Positions 1 through 6,735 of a stretch of DNA of 8,010 nt are shown here, piece by piece. How positions within the stretch are numbered: position 1 is the stretch's first letter; the number at the start of each line of letters is the position of its first letter. The notes under the pieces are model-generated. The model was not told the DNA's origin, did not search any database, and worked only from the letters and a program-made list of their open reading frames with translations. This DNA is from Polyangia bacterium (GTDB lineage: Bacteria; Myxococcota_A; Polyangia; Polyangiales; Polyangiaceae): contig JAUILJ010000335.1 in assembly GCA_030433055.1 (NCBI GenBank), positions 1 through 8,010 of the forward strand, read 5' to 3'. Both the position numbers and the translations under genes were made by a program.

Positions 1-1
1 G

Positions 2-1045
2 GAGACCATAGGCGACGATGAGCCGCTCTCCGCAGCTCAGGCGGTGGACCTGCCCGAACCGGCGATCGCGCTGGGCGCGGGACGAGCTCACACGTGCGTC
101 CTGCTCGAGAGCCACCGCGTCCAGTGTTGGGGCTCCAACAACGTCGGACAGCTGGGGCTCGGTTCTCAGGAAACGATTGGGGATGACGAACCAGTCAGCG
201 CCGGCGGATTCGCCCAGGTTGGGGGTGAGGTGGCCCAGATGAGTGTCGGCGCGAGCCACGTCTGCGTGCTGCTGACCAACGGGAGCCTGCGCTGCTGGGG
301 TCTCTCGATGGCGGGGGAGCTGGGCTATGGCAACGTCGATACGCTTGGAGACGACGAGGCGCCCGCTACGGCGGGGGATGTGCCCGTCGGCTTCGCTCCC
401 CAGCACGTCTGGGCGGGATTCTTTCGCACCTGTGCTTGGACCGATCAGCAGGTCGCGTGCTGGGGCACGAACATCGCGGGGCAGCTGGGGCGTGGGAACA
501 CGGACAACATCGGGGATGACGAGCCCGCGAGCGCCGGGGAGGTCTCTCCTGGCTACGGCCTGGCGAGCGTCGGCGGGGGGATTTCTCACACCTGTTTCGT
601 CGGTACCGGGGGTGAGCTGAAGTGCGTTGGCGTTGGCGCGGATGGCCAACTGGGTTCCGGCGCGCTCGACAATCTCGGGGACGACGAACCGGCATCGGCG
701 GTACCCGCGCTGATGGTTGGTCCGGTCAAGAAGGCCGCGGGCGGCCAGCGTCACACCTGCGTGCTGATGGACGATGGCGCCATCCGCTGTTGGGGAGCAG
801 CTGAAGCGGGGCAGCTCGGCAAGGGAGACACGCTCACCGTCGACGCGGCGGACGCCACCTCGGACCTCGATCTGCCCGCCGCGACCGATGTGGCCTGCAC
901 CATGATGTCCTGCTGCGCGTTGGTCGGCGACGGCGTGCAATGCTGGGGCAGCGGAGAAAACGGCGTCTTGGGCACGGGCAACACCGAGACGATTGGAGAT
1001 GACGAGACCGCGGGTTCAGGCGGGGTCATGCGTTTTGCCCCGTAA
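2..1045 (+). CDS. RCC1-repeat (beta-propeller) protein, 5' end missing
   Basis: The reading frame is open from base 2 to a TAA at 1043-1045, so the gene starts upstream of the window; the in-frame GTG at 44 lies inside a repeat and is not the real start. The visible 347 residues hold the end of one RCC1-type repeat followed by six more of about 48-58 residues, recognised by HTCVLL, then CWG, then GQLG-G. Most repeats end in an acidic loop of the form GNT-x-IGDDEPxSAG. RCC1 repeats normally fold as blades of a propeller and serve as binding scaffolds; the ligand cannot be read here. Each repeat has a cysteine near its start and another before WG (VG in repeat 4), which suggests blade-internal disulfides and an exported protein. 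The signal peptide would lie outside the window. The last repeat is short and stops after MRFAP, as if the circle were closed by an N-terminal strand. A 51-bp gap to the next gene suggests co-transcription. Confidence 0.9.
   Translation, partial: ETIGDDEPLSAAQAVDLPEPAIALGAGRAHTCVLLESHRVQCWGSNNVGQLGLGSQETIGDDEPVSAGGFAQVGGEVAQMSVGASHVCVLLTNGSLRCWGLSMAGELGYGNVDTLGDDEAPATAGDVPVGFAPQHVWAGFFRTCAWTDQQVACWGTNIAGQLGRGNTDNIGDDEPASAGEVSPGYGLASVGGGISHTCFVGTGGELKCVGVGADGQLGSGALDNLGDDEPASAVPALMVGPVKKAAGGQRHTCVLMDDGAIRCWGAAEAGQLGKGDTLTVDAADATSDLDLPAATDVACTMMSCCALVGDGVQCWGSGENGVLGTGNTETIGDDETAGSGGVMRFAP
74..1042 (+). repeat. Six RCC1-type protein repeats
   Basis: The repeats begin at about 74, 248, 416, 578, 743 and 899, each at a Gly-x-x-(H/R)-(T/V)-C motif; the sixth is degenerate (TMMSCC). 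Lengths are roughly 58, 56, 54, 55, 52 and 48 residues. The GDDE loop is present in repeats 1-4 and 6 and is replaced by a different Asp-rich loop in repeat 5 (VDAADATSDLDL). The copies are clearly related as protein but diverged as DNA. Confidence 0.85.
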
Positions 1046-1082
1046 GCTTCGTCCGCAACGCCAGGATCGAGTACATTTGCGC

Positions 1083-1088
1083 GGGGTG
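1083..1088 (+). promoter_or_regulatory. Ribosome binding site deciding the ATG at 1097
   Basis: GGGGTG lies 8 bases before the ATG at 1097 but only 2 bases before the alternative TTG at 1091. The spacing therefore favours the ATG. The ATG start also gives a compact signal peptide beginning MRRF. Confidence 0.55.
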
Positions 1089-1096
1089 CTTTGCGG

Positions 1097-4000
1097 ATGA
1101 GGCGTTTTCTTTTTTTGTTGTTGCTTGCAGGCTTGGTGGGTGGCTGTTCCGCCGGGGACATTTCCGAGCCATCGGAACCCATTGGTGAGGTCACCGGGGA
1201 GGCCACAGCCAACCTGACCGCCACCGAAGACGACATGCAGTCCAACGTCTTCGGCCTCAACGGCAACGCGGTCTACATGTGTATCGGCCGCGTGGGGACG
1301 ACGGGCACGACCGCCGCAAACCGCCCGCGTCAGGGCGTTGTGAAGTTCAATCTTTCCAGCATCCCCGCCGGCGCGACGATCTCCTCCGCCACGCTCACAC
1401 TGACCACCCTGGCCTGCAACGCGTGTGCGGACGGAACCATGCACGTGCGCCCCGTCGCGGCGACCGATACCTGGAGTGAGAGCGGCGGTTCGGTTGGAAG
1501 TAGCGGATTCTGCTTGGGTGGCGCGGGTAGCGGCGCCATCAAGGGCGTCAACACGGGCCTCGCAGACGTGAGCAATAGTTTCACGGTCGGAGGCACCGTC
1601 GCGTTCAACGTCACGGCCCACGTGGCGGCATTCGTGGGTGGGACGGCCAACAACGGCTGGCGGATCACGATCGACACCTCCGGTGACTCCCAGCTCGCCC
1701 GGGTCGCGTCCTCCGAGGCGGCCTCCGGTAAGCCCGCGCTGCAGGTGATTTACACGGTTGCGAACGGGACCAGCTGCTCGCCGGACGGCACCTCTACGGA
1801 GTGCACCTCGGGGCAGTGCTGGGACGGCGTGTGCTGCAACCAGTCGTGCGGCGGTCCCTGCCGCGCCTGCAATGGCTCAGGCACCTGCTCGCTCTCTTCG
1901 GGCACGCCATCGCCCTCCACTGGCTGCTCCAACTTCACGTGCAGTAGCGGCAACTGCCGCACCAGCTGCAGCAGTGACACCCACTGCATCAGCGGCTTCT
2001 TCTGCTCCGGCGGCCAGTGTGTGGACAATCGTTGCTGCTCGTCCGCCAGCTGCTCCACGTGTCAGGCGTGCCGCTCCGACTGGACGACGGGTTCCAACGG
2101 CACCTGCGCCAACATCGATCCCTTCACGGATCCCAAGAACCAATGCAACCCCGGTAGCTGCAACGGCGGCTCTTGCACGACCAGCTGTACCAGCGACAGC
2201 CAGTGCAACGCCGACCACTACTGCAGCTCTTCTTCGGGTGGCACTTGCCAACCGGACAAGACCCCCGGTGCAGTCTGCTCCGGCGACAGCATCGACGCTT
2301 CCGGTGCGCACCAGTGTGCCAGCGGAAACTGCGTGGATGGTCGCTGCTGCACGACGGCGTGCACCACGGCGTGCCGCTCCTGCGCGAACACCAACGGCAC
2401 CTGCACCACCGTGATCACGAACCAGGATGACCCGGGCAGCTGCTCCGGGTCGGTGACCTGCGACGCCAGCGGGCAGTGCCTGCCGACCAATGGCAGCACC
2501 TGCACCCAGGACTCCCAATGCTCCAGCGGTCAGTGTGAAGACGGCCTGTGCTGCAACGTCGACTGCGGCAACTCGAACCCCAACGACTGCCGCGCCTGCA
2601 ATGTCGCCGGCTCTCAGGGGACCTGCAGTCCTGTTCCGTCAGGGAGCGTGACCTGTCGCGGCAGCGCGGGCGTTTGCGACATCGCCGAGACCTGCGACGG
2701 GGCGTCGATGAACTGCCCGACCGATGTGTTCGACTCGAGCACGCAGTGTCGCGCGGCGAGCTGCAGCGCCGGGACGGAAACCCTCGCGGCGACGTGTAGC
2801 GGCACAGGGGCAAACTGCCCGACGATTCAGACCAATGCCTGCACCCCCTACGTGTGCGGAGCCACGGCCTGTCAGAGCAACTGTACCAGCGACGCTCAGT
2901 GCACCTCGACCAACTGGTGTAACCCGTCCAACCAGTGCGTCCCGAAGTTCACGAACGGCAACGCCTGCACCGAGGGGCGGCAATGCAGCAGCAACCTGTG
3001 CGTGGACGGCGTCTGCTGCGATGCCGCATGCAACGGGCAGTGCGAGGCGTGTGACGTCGGTGGCAGCGTGGGTACCTGTACCCCCGTCAGCGGAGCGCCC
3101 CACGGTGCGCGGACCGCGTGCGTCGGCGATGGCTCGGTGTGCAACGGTCAATGCGATGGTGCGAACCGCACTGCGTGTGCGTTTGCCGGCGGAACGACCC
3201 AGTGCCGTGCACCTCAGTGCAATAACGGTCAGTCGGTGCTCGAGGCGTTCTGTGATGGCGTCGGGAGTTGCCCGGGTCAACAGCAGGCGACCTGCGATCC
3301 CTACCGTTGCAGCGCAACGGTCTGTCTGACCACCTGCACCACGGATACCCAGTGCCAGACCGGCTTCCGCTGCGATGCGGGCGCCTGTGTGCCCGCGAAG
3401 ACGGACGGTGAGACCTGCACCGCCAACACCGAATGTGGAAGTGGCTTCTGCGTCGACGGCTTCTGCTGCAACGCGCCCTGCAACGGCCAATGCGAAGCGT
3501 GCAGCGTTTCCGGGTCCGAGGGCGTGTGTACGGAGGTGACCGGTGCACCGGTGGGCAGCCGTCCCTCCTGCGCCGATGACGGCACTGCGTGCGGGGGTAC
3601 CTGCAACGGAGTCCAGCGCGCCGCGTGTGCCTACCCGGGTGGAGCCGTCGAGTGTCGCGCCGCGGATTGCGCGAGTGGCCAGGCCACGCTCTCGGCAGGG
3701 TGCGATGGCGCCGGTAGCTGCCCCGCCATCCAAACCCTCGCGTGTCCCACGGGTAACTGCGCCGGGACGATCTGCGAAGGCAACTGTACCGTCGACGGCG
3801 ACTGCAGCGCGGGCGCTGAGTACTGCGCTGCCGGTGTGTGCACCCCGAACAAGGGCAACGGAGAGCAGTGCGCTCGGGACAGCATGTGCATCAGCGGTCG
3901 CTGCGTGGATGGCTACTGCTGCAACAGCGCGTGTGACGGCCAGTGCGAGGCCTGCAACGTGACCGGCACCGAGGGCGTGTGCAGCGCGGTTACGGGGGCA

Positions 4001-5074
4001 CCACGGGGGGCGCGCCCGGCCTGCGCGACCGATGGCACGAGCTGCGCGGGCACCTGCGATGGCGCAACGACCACCGCCTGCGCCTACCCGGGCAGCGGTA
4101 CGGTGTGTCGGAACGCTGCCTGCAGCGCCGGTGTCGCCACGCTGGAAGGCACATGCACGGGTGGCGGGAGCTGCTCGCCCCTTCAGCAGCAGACCTGTTC
4201 CCCATTCATCTGTCACGCGACGGATCCCCGTTGCGATGGCGACTGCACGCTGGACACCGACTGCAGTGGCGGTCAGTACTGCGCGGGCGGTATCTGTGTG
4301 GATCCGCAACCGCCGGGAGCCGCGTGCAGTGGCACAGCGCAGTGCGCTTCAGGCTTCTGCGTCGACGGCGTGTGCTGCGATACGGCCTGTAACGGGCAGT
4401 GCGAGGCCTGCAATGAGTCGGGCTCCGTGGGTACTTGCTCCGCCGTCTCGGGGACCCCACGCAATGGTCGCGCGAGCTGTGGCGGAACCGGCGTTTGCGC
4501 TGGCGCTTGCGACGGCACGAGCGGCGCGTGTACGTATCCCGGCGGAAGCACAACATGCGGCCCCGGGTCCTGCAGCAACGGCGTGGAGATCCCTGCGGCG
4601 AGCTGTAATGGCAACGGTAGCTGTCTGAACGGCCTGCAAAGCAGCTGTGCGCCCTACCTGTGCAGCGGGACCACCTGTGCGACCAACTGCACCGATCCAT
4701 CCGAGTGCACGACTGGCTTCGACTGCGTGAGCGGAGCGTGTGAGTCCATCGGCGTTGGCGGAGCGGGCGGCACGGCCGGCGTCGGTGGTGTCGGTGGCCT
4801 AGCAGGTAGCGCGGGCGCCGCGACGGGCGGCGCTGGAGGAACGGGTGGCGCTACCGGTGGCGTCGGAGGCTTGGGGCTGCCCGATGCGGGAGTCAGCGGT
4901 GGTACCGCGGGCAGTTCAGACCTGATCAAGGGCGTGGACGAGGGCTCGACGTGTCGCGTCGCACGGCCCGGCAGCGACTCGAATCGCTCTCCGATTCCGT
5001 GGTTGCTCCTCGCGTCGGGAGTCGCGTTGACAGCTGCCCGGCGTCGCCGTCGTCATGGGGCGCAGCGCGGTTAG
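1097..5074 (+). CDS. Large Cys-rich modular surface protein: DNRLRE-like domain, 24-Cys modules, MYXO-CTERM-like tail
   Basis: A 1325-residue exported protein, probably on the outer surface. Residues 1-17 are a lipoprotein signal (MRRF, a Leu/Phe core, then LVGGC with Cys17 as the lipidation site; Ser at +2 does not suggest inner-membrane retention). Residues about 39-220 match a DNRLRE-type beta-sandwich: a D-x-x-V start, GVVKFNLSSIPAGATISSA, a W before the middle, the NNGWRI motif, then PALQVIYTV. Known relatives are bacterial surface and carbohydrate-binding modules. Residues 224-1218 are eight Cys-rich modules rich in SG-C-VDG-x-CC and NGQCEAC motifs. A Gly/Ala-rich spacer (about 1219-1272) leads to Cys1286, a hydrophobic stretch (about 1299-1314) and five arginines, resembling the MYXO-CTERM sorting signal. 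Adhesion or prey/matrix contact is plausible inference only; no catalytic motif is seen. Start chosen at ATG 1097 over TTG 1091 from ribosome-site spacing. Similar proteins may carry misleading automatic names. Confidence 0.93.
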   Translation: MRRFLFLLLLAGLVGGCSAGDISEPSEPIGEVTGEATANLTATEDDMQSNVFGLNGNAVYMCIGRVGTTGTTAANRPRQGVVKFNLSSIPAGATISSATLTLTTLACNACADGTMHVRPVAATDTWSESGGSVGSSGFCLGGAGSGAIKGVNTGLADVSNSFTVGGTVAFNVTAHVAAFVGGTANNGWRITIDTSGDSQLARVASSEAASGKPALQVIYTVANGTSCSPDGTSTECTSGQCWDGVCCNQSCGGPCRACNGSGTCSLSSGTPSPSTGCSNFTCSSGNCRTSCSSDTHCISGFFCSGGQCVDNRCCSSASCSTCQACRSDWTTGSNGTCANIDPFTDPKNQCNPGSCNGGSCTTSCTSDSQCNADHYCSSSSGGTCQPDKTPGAVCSGDSIDASGAHQCASGNCVDGRCCTTACTTACRSCANTNGTCTTVITNQDDPGSCSGSVTCDASGQCLPTNGSTCTQDSQCSSGQCEDGLCCNVDCGNSNPNDCRACNVAGSQGTCSPVPSGSVTCRGSAGVCDIAETCDGASMNCPTDVFDSSTQCRAASCSAGTETLAATCSGTGANCPTIQTNACTPYVCGATACQSNCTSDAQCTSTNWCNPSNQCVPKFTNGNACTEGRQCSSNLCVDGVCCDAACNGQCEACDVGGSVGTCTPVSGAPHGARTACVGDGSVCNGQCDGANRTACAFAGGTTQCRAPQCNNGQSVLEAFCDGVGSCPGQQQATCDPYRCSATVCLTTCTTDTQCQTGFRCDAGACVPAKTDGETCTANTECGSGFCVDGFCCNAPCNGQCEACSVSGSEGVCTEVTGAPVGSRPSCADDGTACGGTCNGVQRAACAYPGGAVECRAADCASGQATLSAGCDGAGSCPAIQTLACPTGNCAGTICEGNCTVDGDCSAGAEYCAAGVCTPNKGNGEQCARDSMCISGRCVDGYCCNSACDGQCEACNVTGTEGVCSAVTGAPRGARPACATDGTSCAGTCDGATTTACAYPGSGTVCRNAACSAGVATLEGTCTGGGSCSPLQQQTCSPFICHATDPRCDGDCTLDTDCSGGQYCAGGICVDPQPPGAACSGTAQCASGFCVDGVCCDTACNGQCEACNESGSVGTCSAVSGTPRNGRASCGGTGVCAGACDGTSGACTYPGGSTTCGPGSCSNGVEIPAASCNGNGSCLNGLQSSCAPYLCSGTTCATNCTDPSECTTGFDCVSGACESIGVGGAGGTAGVGGVGGLAGSAGAATGGAGGTGGATGGVGGLGLPDAGVSGGTAGSSDLIKGVDEGSTCRVARPGSDSNRSPIPWLLLASGVALTAARRRRRHGAQRG
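1766..4750 (+). repeat. Eight tandem Cys-rich modules, five of them with exactly 24 cysteines
   Basis: Module starts are near 1766, 2021, 2267, 2492, 2957, 3407, 3860 and 4316. Modules 4-8 are 155, 150, 151, 152 and 145 residues long and each has 24 cysteines in the same order by hand count, including a vicinal CC at positions 4-5. Their shared frame is G-x-x-C, QC-x-SG-x-C-VDG-x-CC, NGQCEAC, GTC, a GAP-x-G stretch, C-DG, AC-x-YPGG, CR, GSC, Q-x-x-x-C, then CT-x-D-x-QC with two more cysteines. Modules 1-3 are shorter and keep mainly the first and last parts. An even count fits twelve disulfides per module, but the pairing cannot be read from sequence. Confidence 0.88.
4751..4912 (+). other. 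Gly/Ala-rich low-complexity spacer inside the Cys-rich protein
   Basis: About 54 residues dominated by GG followed by A, T or V (for example VGGAGGTAGVGG), ending in SGGTAG. It is free of cysteine and separates the module array from the C-terminal anchor. It probably acts as a flexible wall-spanning or surface stalk; that role is inference. Confidence 0.75.
4943..5071 (+). other. MYXO-CTERM-like C-terminal sorting signal
   Basis: The last 43 residues hold GSTC (Cys1286), a polar stretch, a hydrophobic helix beginning at PWLLLASG, and RRRRR near the end. This order of one cysteine, a membrane helix and an Arg cluster is the known MYXO-CTERM layout in myxobacteria, where a dedicated intramembrane protease (myxosortase) is thought to process the tail. 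Here the helix is short and six residues (HGAQRG) follow the arginines, so the match is good but not perfect. Confidence 0.72.
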
Positions 5075-5088
5075 TCCATTGCTGTGGG

Positions 5089-5116
5089 GCTCCGGCGAGG
5101 CCGGAGCTCGCGTTTT
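5089..5116 (+). terminator. Rho-independent terminator after the Cys-rich gene
   Basis: A perfect 8-bp stem, GCTCCGGC at 5089-5096 and GCCGGAGC at 5100-5107, closes a three-base GAG loop, and TTTT follows at 5113-5116 after a short TCGCG gap. It sits 15 bases past the stop codon. The T run is short and offset, but the GC-rich stem and position make it the best terminator in the window. Confidence 0.65.
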
Positions 5117-5249
5117 CGTGCGGAAATAAACGGCCTGAGCCTCGCGTCATCGATGGCTGGAGCACCCATCGGGCTGCGCTCTTCGGGCGGCACGCTTTAG
5201 ACCGACTCGGTGCTCTGGCCCCCGCCGCATTCCGTGCTAGAGCGGGCGT

Positions 5250-6344
5250 ATGGCTAGGGAGGATTGGGGGGGGAGGTACGGTAGGTGCCGCCTGTGCCTG
5301 CTCGCGACCGTCGCAGCGCTCGTTGCTTGTCACAACAGCGGCTCGAGCAACCAACCGGTCCGGGATGCATCTGACGACGCGCCAGGCAGTGGTGGGAGCG
5401 GCGGCGCGAGCGCGCCACAGGACGCCGCGAGCGCAGGCGGCGGCGCGGGTAGCGGAGGCCTGGTCCAGAGTGGAGTCATCGCGTTCATGCACCCGGACGG
5501 CTTCGCCGCGCTCGTCGAGGCCAAGGCGTCAGGTAAACTGACGAATGTCAGCGAGGCGCTCAACGTGGTCTCGCCAGGTGAGGACAAGAGCCTTGCCGTG
5601 TCCCTCGATGGGACCTCCATCGCCCTCACCACCACCCGCTTTGGTTGTGGAGACTGGGACTGCCTGGCGCTCGTTGGTCGCGATTTGAAAGCTGGCGAGC
5701 GCGTCCGTGCTGGCGGGGACGACGTCCACCCAGATCGTGCGCTCGCCGTTGGGCCCAAGGGCGCGTGGGTCGTGTACTCCGCAGATGGCGGGAGTCACAG
5801 CCGCGACCTGTACGTCACGCAGAAGTCCGGCGACAGCTGGAGCGCGCAGAAGCTTCTGACCAGCAGCTCTGCCTATGCCTACAACACCCAGCCCGCGCCG
5901 ACTCCTGACGGCACTCGGGTGGTTTTTGACTGTGGAAACGAACCATACGGGGGCAACGGCAACGCTGTGTGCTCGGTGGGGATCGATGGGAGCGGGTTCA
6001 AGGTAGAAGCGGCTCCGGGAGCCGGGTTCGCCGATCAGGCGATCGCGCTCCATCACCCGGCGATGGCCCCCAATGGCGCGCTGATCTTCGAGATGAACCG
6101 CCCTGACACGGGCGAGCGGATCTGGTCGAAGTTGGCTGATCACGCGGTACAGCTCGGGGACTTTCCGAATGATAACTCTCCATGTGTCTTGCCGTCGGGC
6201 GCGGTGGCGTCCCTGGTGCTGAGCCGTTCGGGGAACAGCTCAGGAGCTCATGAGATCAAGCTGATGTCCGCGTCTGGCCGCGACTCGGTGATGGTGCTGA
6301 CCGATGTCGATGTGGTGGACGTTCAGCTCAGCTGTGGCCGCTGA
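5250..6344 (+). CDS. Lipoprotein with TolB/WD40-like beta-propeller domain
   Basis: A 364-residue predicted lipoprotein. The N-terminus has arginines up to residue 14, a hydrophobic core and the lipobox ALVAC with Cys27, followed by His and Ser. Residues about 28-67 are a Gly/Ser/Ala-rich spacer (GSGGSGGAS and similar). From about residue 68 the chain shows repeated strand motifs of the PD40/TolB propeller type: SLDGTSIALTT, GPKGAWVVYSADGG, TPDGTRVVFDC (near residue 220) and APNGALIFEMNR (near 270). Such domains usually bind proteins or ligands in the periplasm; no catalytic residues are evident. Several cysteines (GCGDWDC, DCGN, SPCVLP and the C-terminal SCGR) could form disulfides. ATG 5250 is the only credible start, though no good ribosome site precedes it. 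It lies 175 bp past the previous gene and beyond a terminator, so it is probably its own transcription unit. The lipoprotein call is firm; the propeller assignment is less so. Confidence 0.85.
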   Translation: MAREDWGGRYGRCRLCLLATVAALVACHNSGSSNQPVRDASDDAPGSGGSGGASAPQDAASAGGGAGSGGLVQSGVIAFMHPDGFAALVEAKASGKLTNVSEALNVVSPGEDKSLAVSLDGTSIALTTTRFGCGDWDCLALVGRDLKAGERVRAGGDDVHPDRALAVGPKGAWVVYSADGGSHSRDLYVTQKSGDSWSAQKLLTSSSAYAYNTQPAPTPDGTRVVFDCGNEPYGGNGNAVCSVGIDGSGFKVEAAPGAGFADQAIALHHPAMAPNGALIFEMNRPDTGERIWSKLADHAVQLGDFPNDNSPCVLPSGAVASLVLSRSGNSSGAHEIKLMSASGRDSVMVLTDVDVVDVQLSCGR

Positions 6345-6735
6345 AAGCGAATGTAGGCGGATGTCTGGAATCCGTTCAGCCCCACGCGAATCACCGTCAG
6401 GGTCCTTCCCGAGCCCAGCACAGCCGGCGGGCAGAACGACCGGATCACCGCCCGAGATCACCCAATCAACCGACTTTCGTCAGCTGAACGCTGCACAATT
6501 CCGAGGAGAATCTCGGGTCATGGACGTGCTTCGATCTGCACACAGCGAGCTATGATCTCGTTTCTGTACGTCCGTCCCGCTGCCGCACGGCCTCGATGGG
6601 TTGTTCCAGATCACTCACATGGACTAGGCTCGGTCTGCGGGGTGGAGAGAGCCCTCACCCCCGAAGTTGATCCCGCGGGTTGAACGGCCGTGAGGAGTTT
6701 GATGTGACCGTGGGCGCGATCGAGGTAACACCAGG
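6345..6735 (+). other. 391-bp intergenic region, no gene seen
   Basis: No reading frame here has a convincing ribosome site or protein-like composition, and no tRNA or other RNA gene is recognisable. It holds three modest hairpins: CGGAT/ATCCG at 6358-6374, CCGAG/CTCGG at 6501-6516, and the strongest, GGGGTGGAG/CTCACCCC at 6639-6661, with a one-base bulge. None is followed by a T run, so they are poor terminators. The region presumably carries the end of the upstream transcript and the promoter of the downstream gene, but I cannot place a promoter with confidence. Confidence 0.5.
6722..6726 (+). promoter_or_regulatory. Ribosome binding site deciding the GTG at 6736
   Basis: GAGGT lies 9 bases before the GTG at 6736. 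An in-frame TGA at 6700 with no other start codon in between rules out a longer protein. The next in-frame GTG (6775) lacks such a site. Confidence 0.6.

Noticed and set aside
44..46. GTG at 44 as the start of the RCC1 protein
   Set aside because: The frame is open to the left edge and already encodes repeat sequence (ETIGDDEPLSAA) before this codon.
1091..1096. TTG at 1091 as the start of the Cys-rich protein
   Set aside because: The GGGGTG ribosome site is only 2 bases away from it but 8 from the ATG at 1097, which also gives a normal signal peptide.
2639..4309. Antisense open frame of 556 codons across the Cys-rich modules
   Set aside because: It lies opposite a clearly protein-like gene with repeat motifs. 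Its product is Ala/Arg/Gly/Thr-rich with no recognisable domain, as expected when strong GC3 bias suppresses stops on the opposite strand.
1766..4750. CRISPR or satellite-like DNA repeats
   Set aside because: The periodicity of about 450 bp is a protein-domain repeat with diverged DNA, within one intact reading frame; there are no short identical repeats with unique spacers.
1766..4750. EGF-like domains or an enzyme such as tryptophan synthase
   Set aside because: The cysteine spacing is not that of a standard six-Cys EGF unit, and no enzyme motif is present. From memory, automatic pipelines sometimes give such labels to Cys-rich myxobacterial proteins; the sequence does not support them.
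5190..5210. Sigma-54-type promoter around GGCACGCTTT upstream of the propeller lipoprotein
   Set aside because: The GG is not followed by GC at the required spacing, so the key -12 element is missing.
5529..6143. Antisense open frame of 204 codons opposite the propeller lipoprotein
   Set aside because: The sense strand has a signal peptide, lipobox and propeller motifs, while the antisense product shows nothing recognisable and no good ribosome site.
6501..6516. CCGAG/CTCGG hairpin as a terminator
   Set aside because: Only a 5-bp stem with a six-base loop and no T run after it; it could arise by chance at this GC content.
6304..6555. Short frame of 83 codons overlapping the end of the propeller gene
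   Set aside because: It begins inside the preceding gene in another frame, has no ribosome site and no recognisable features.
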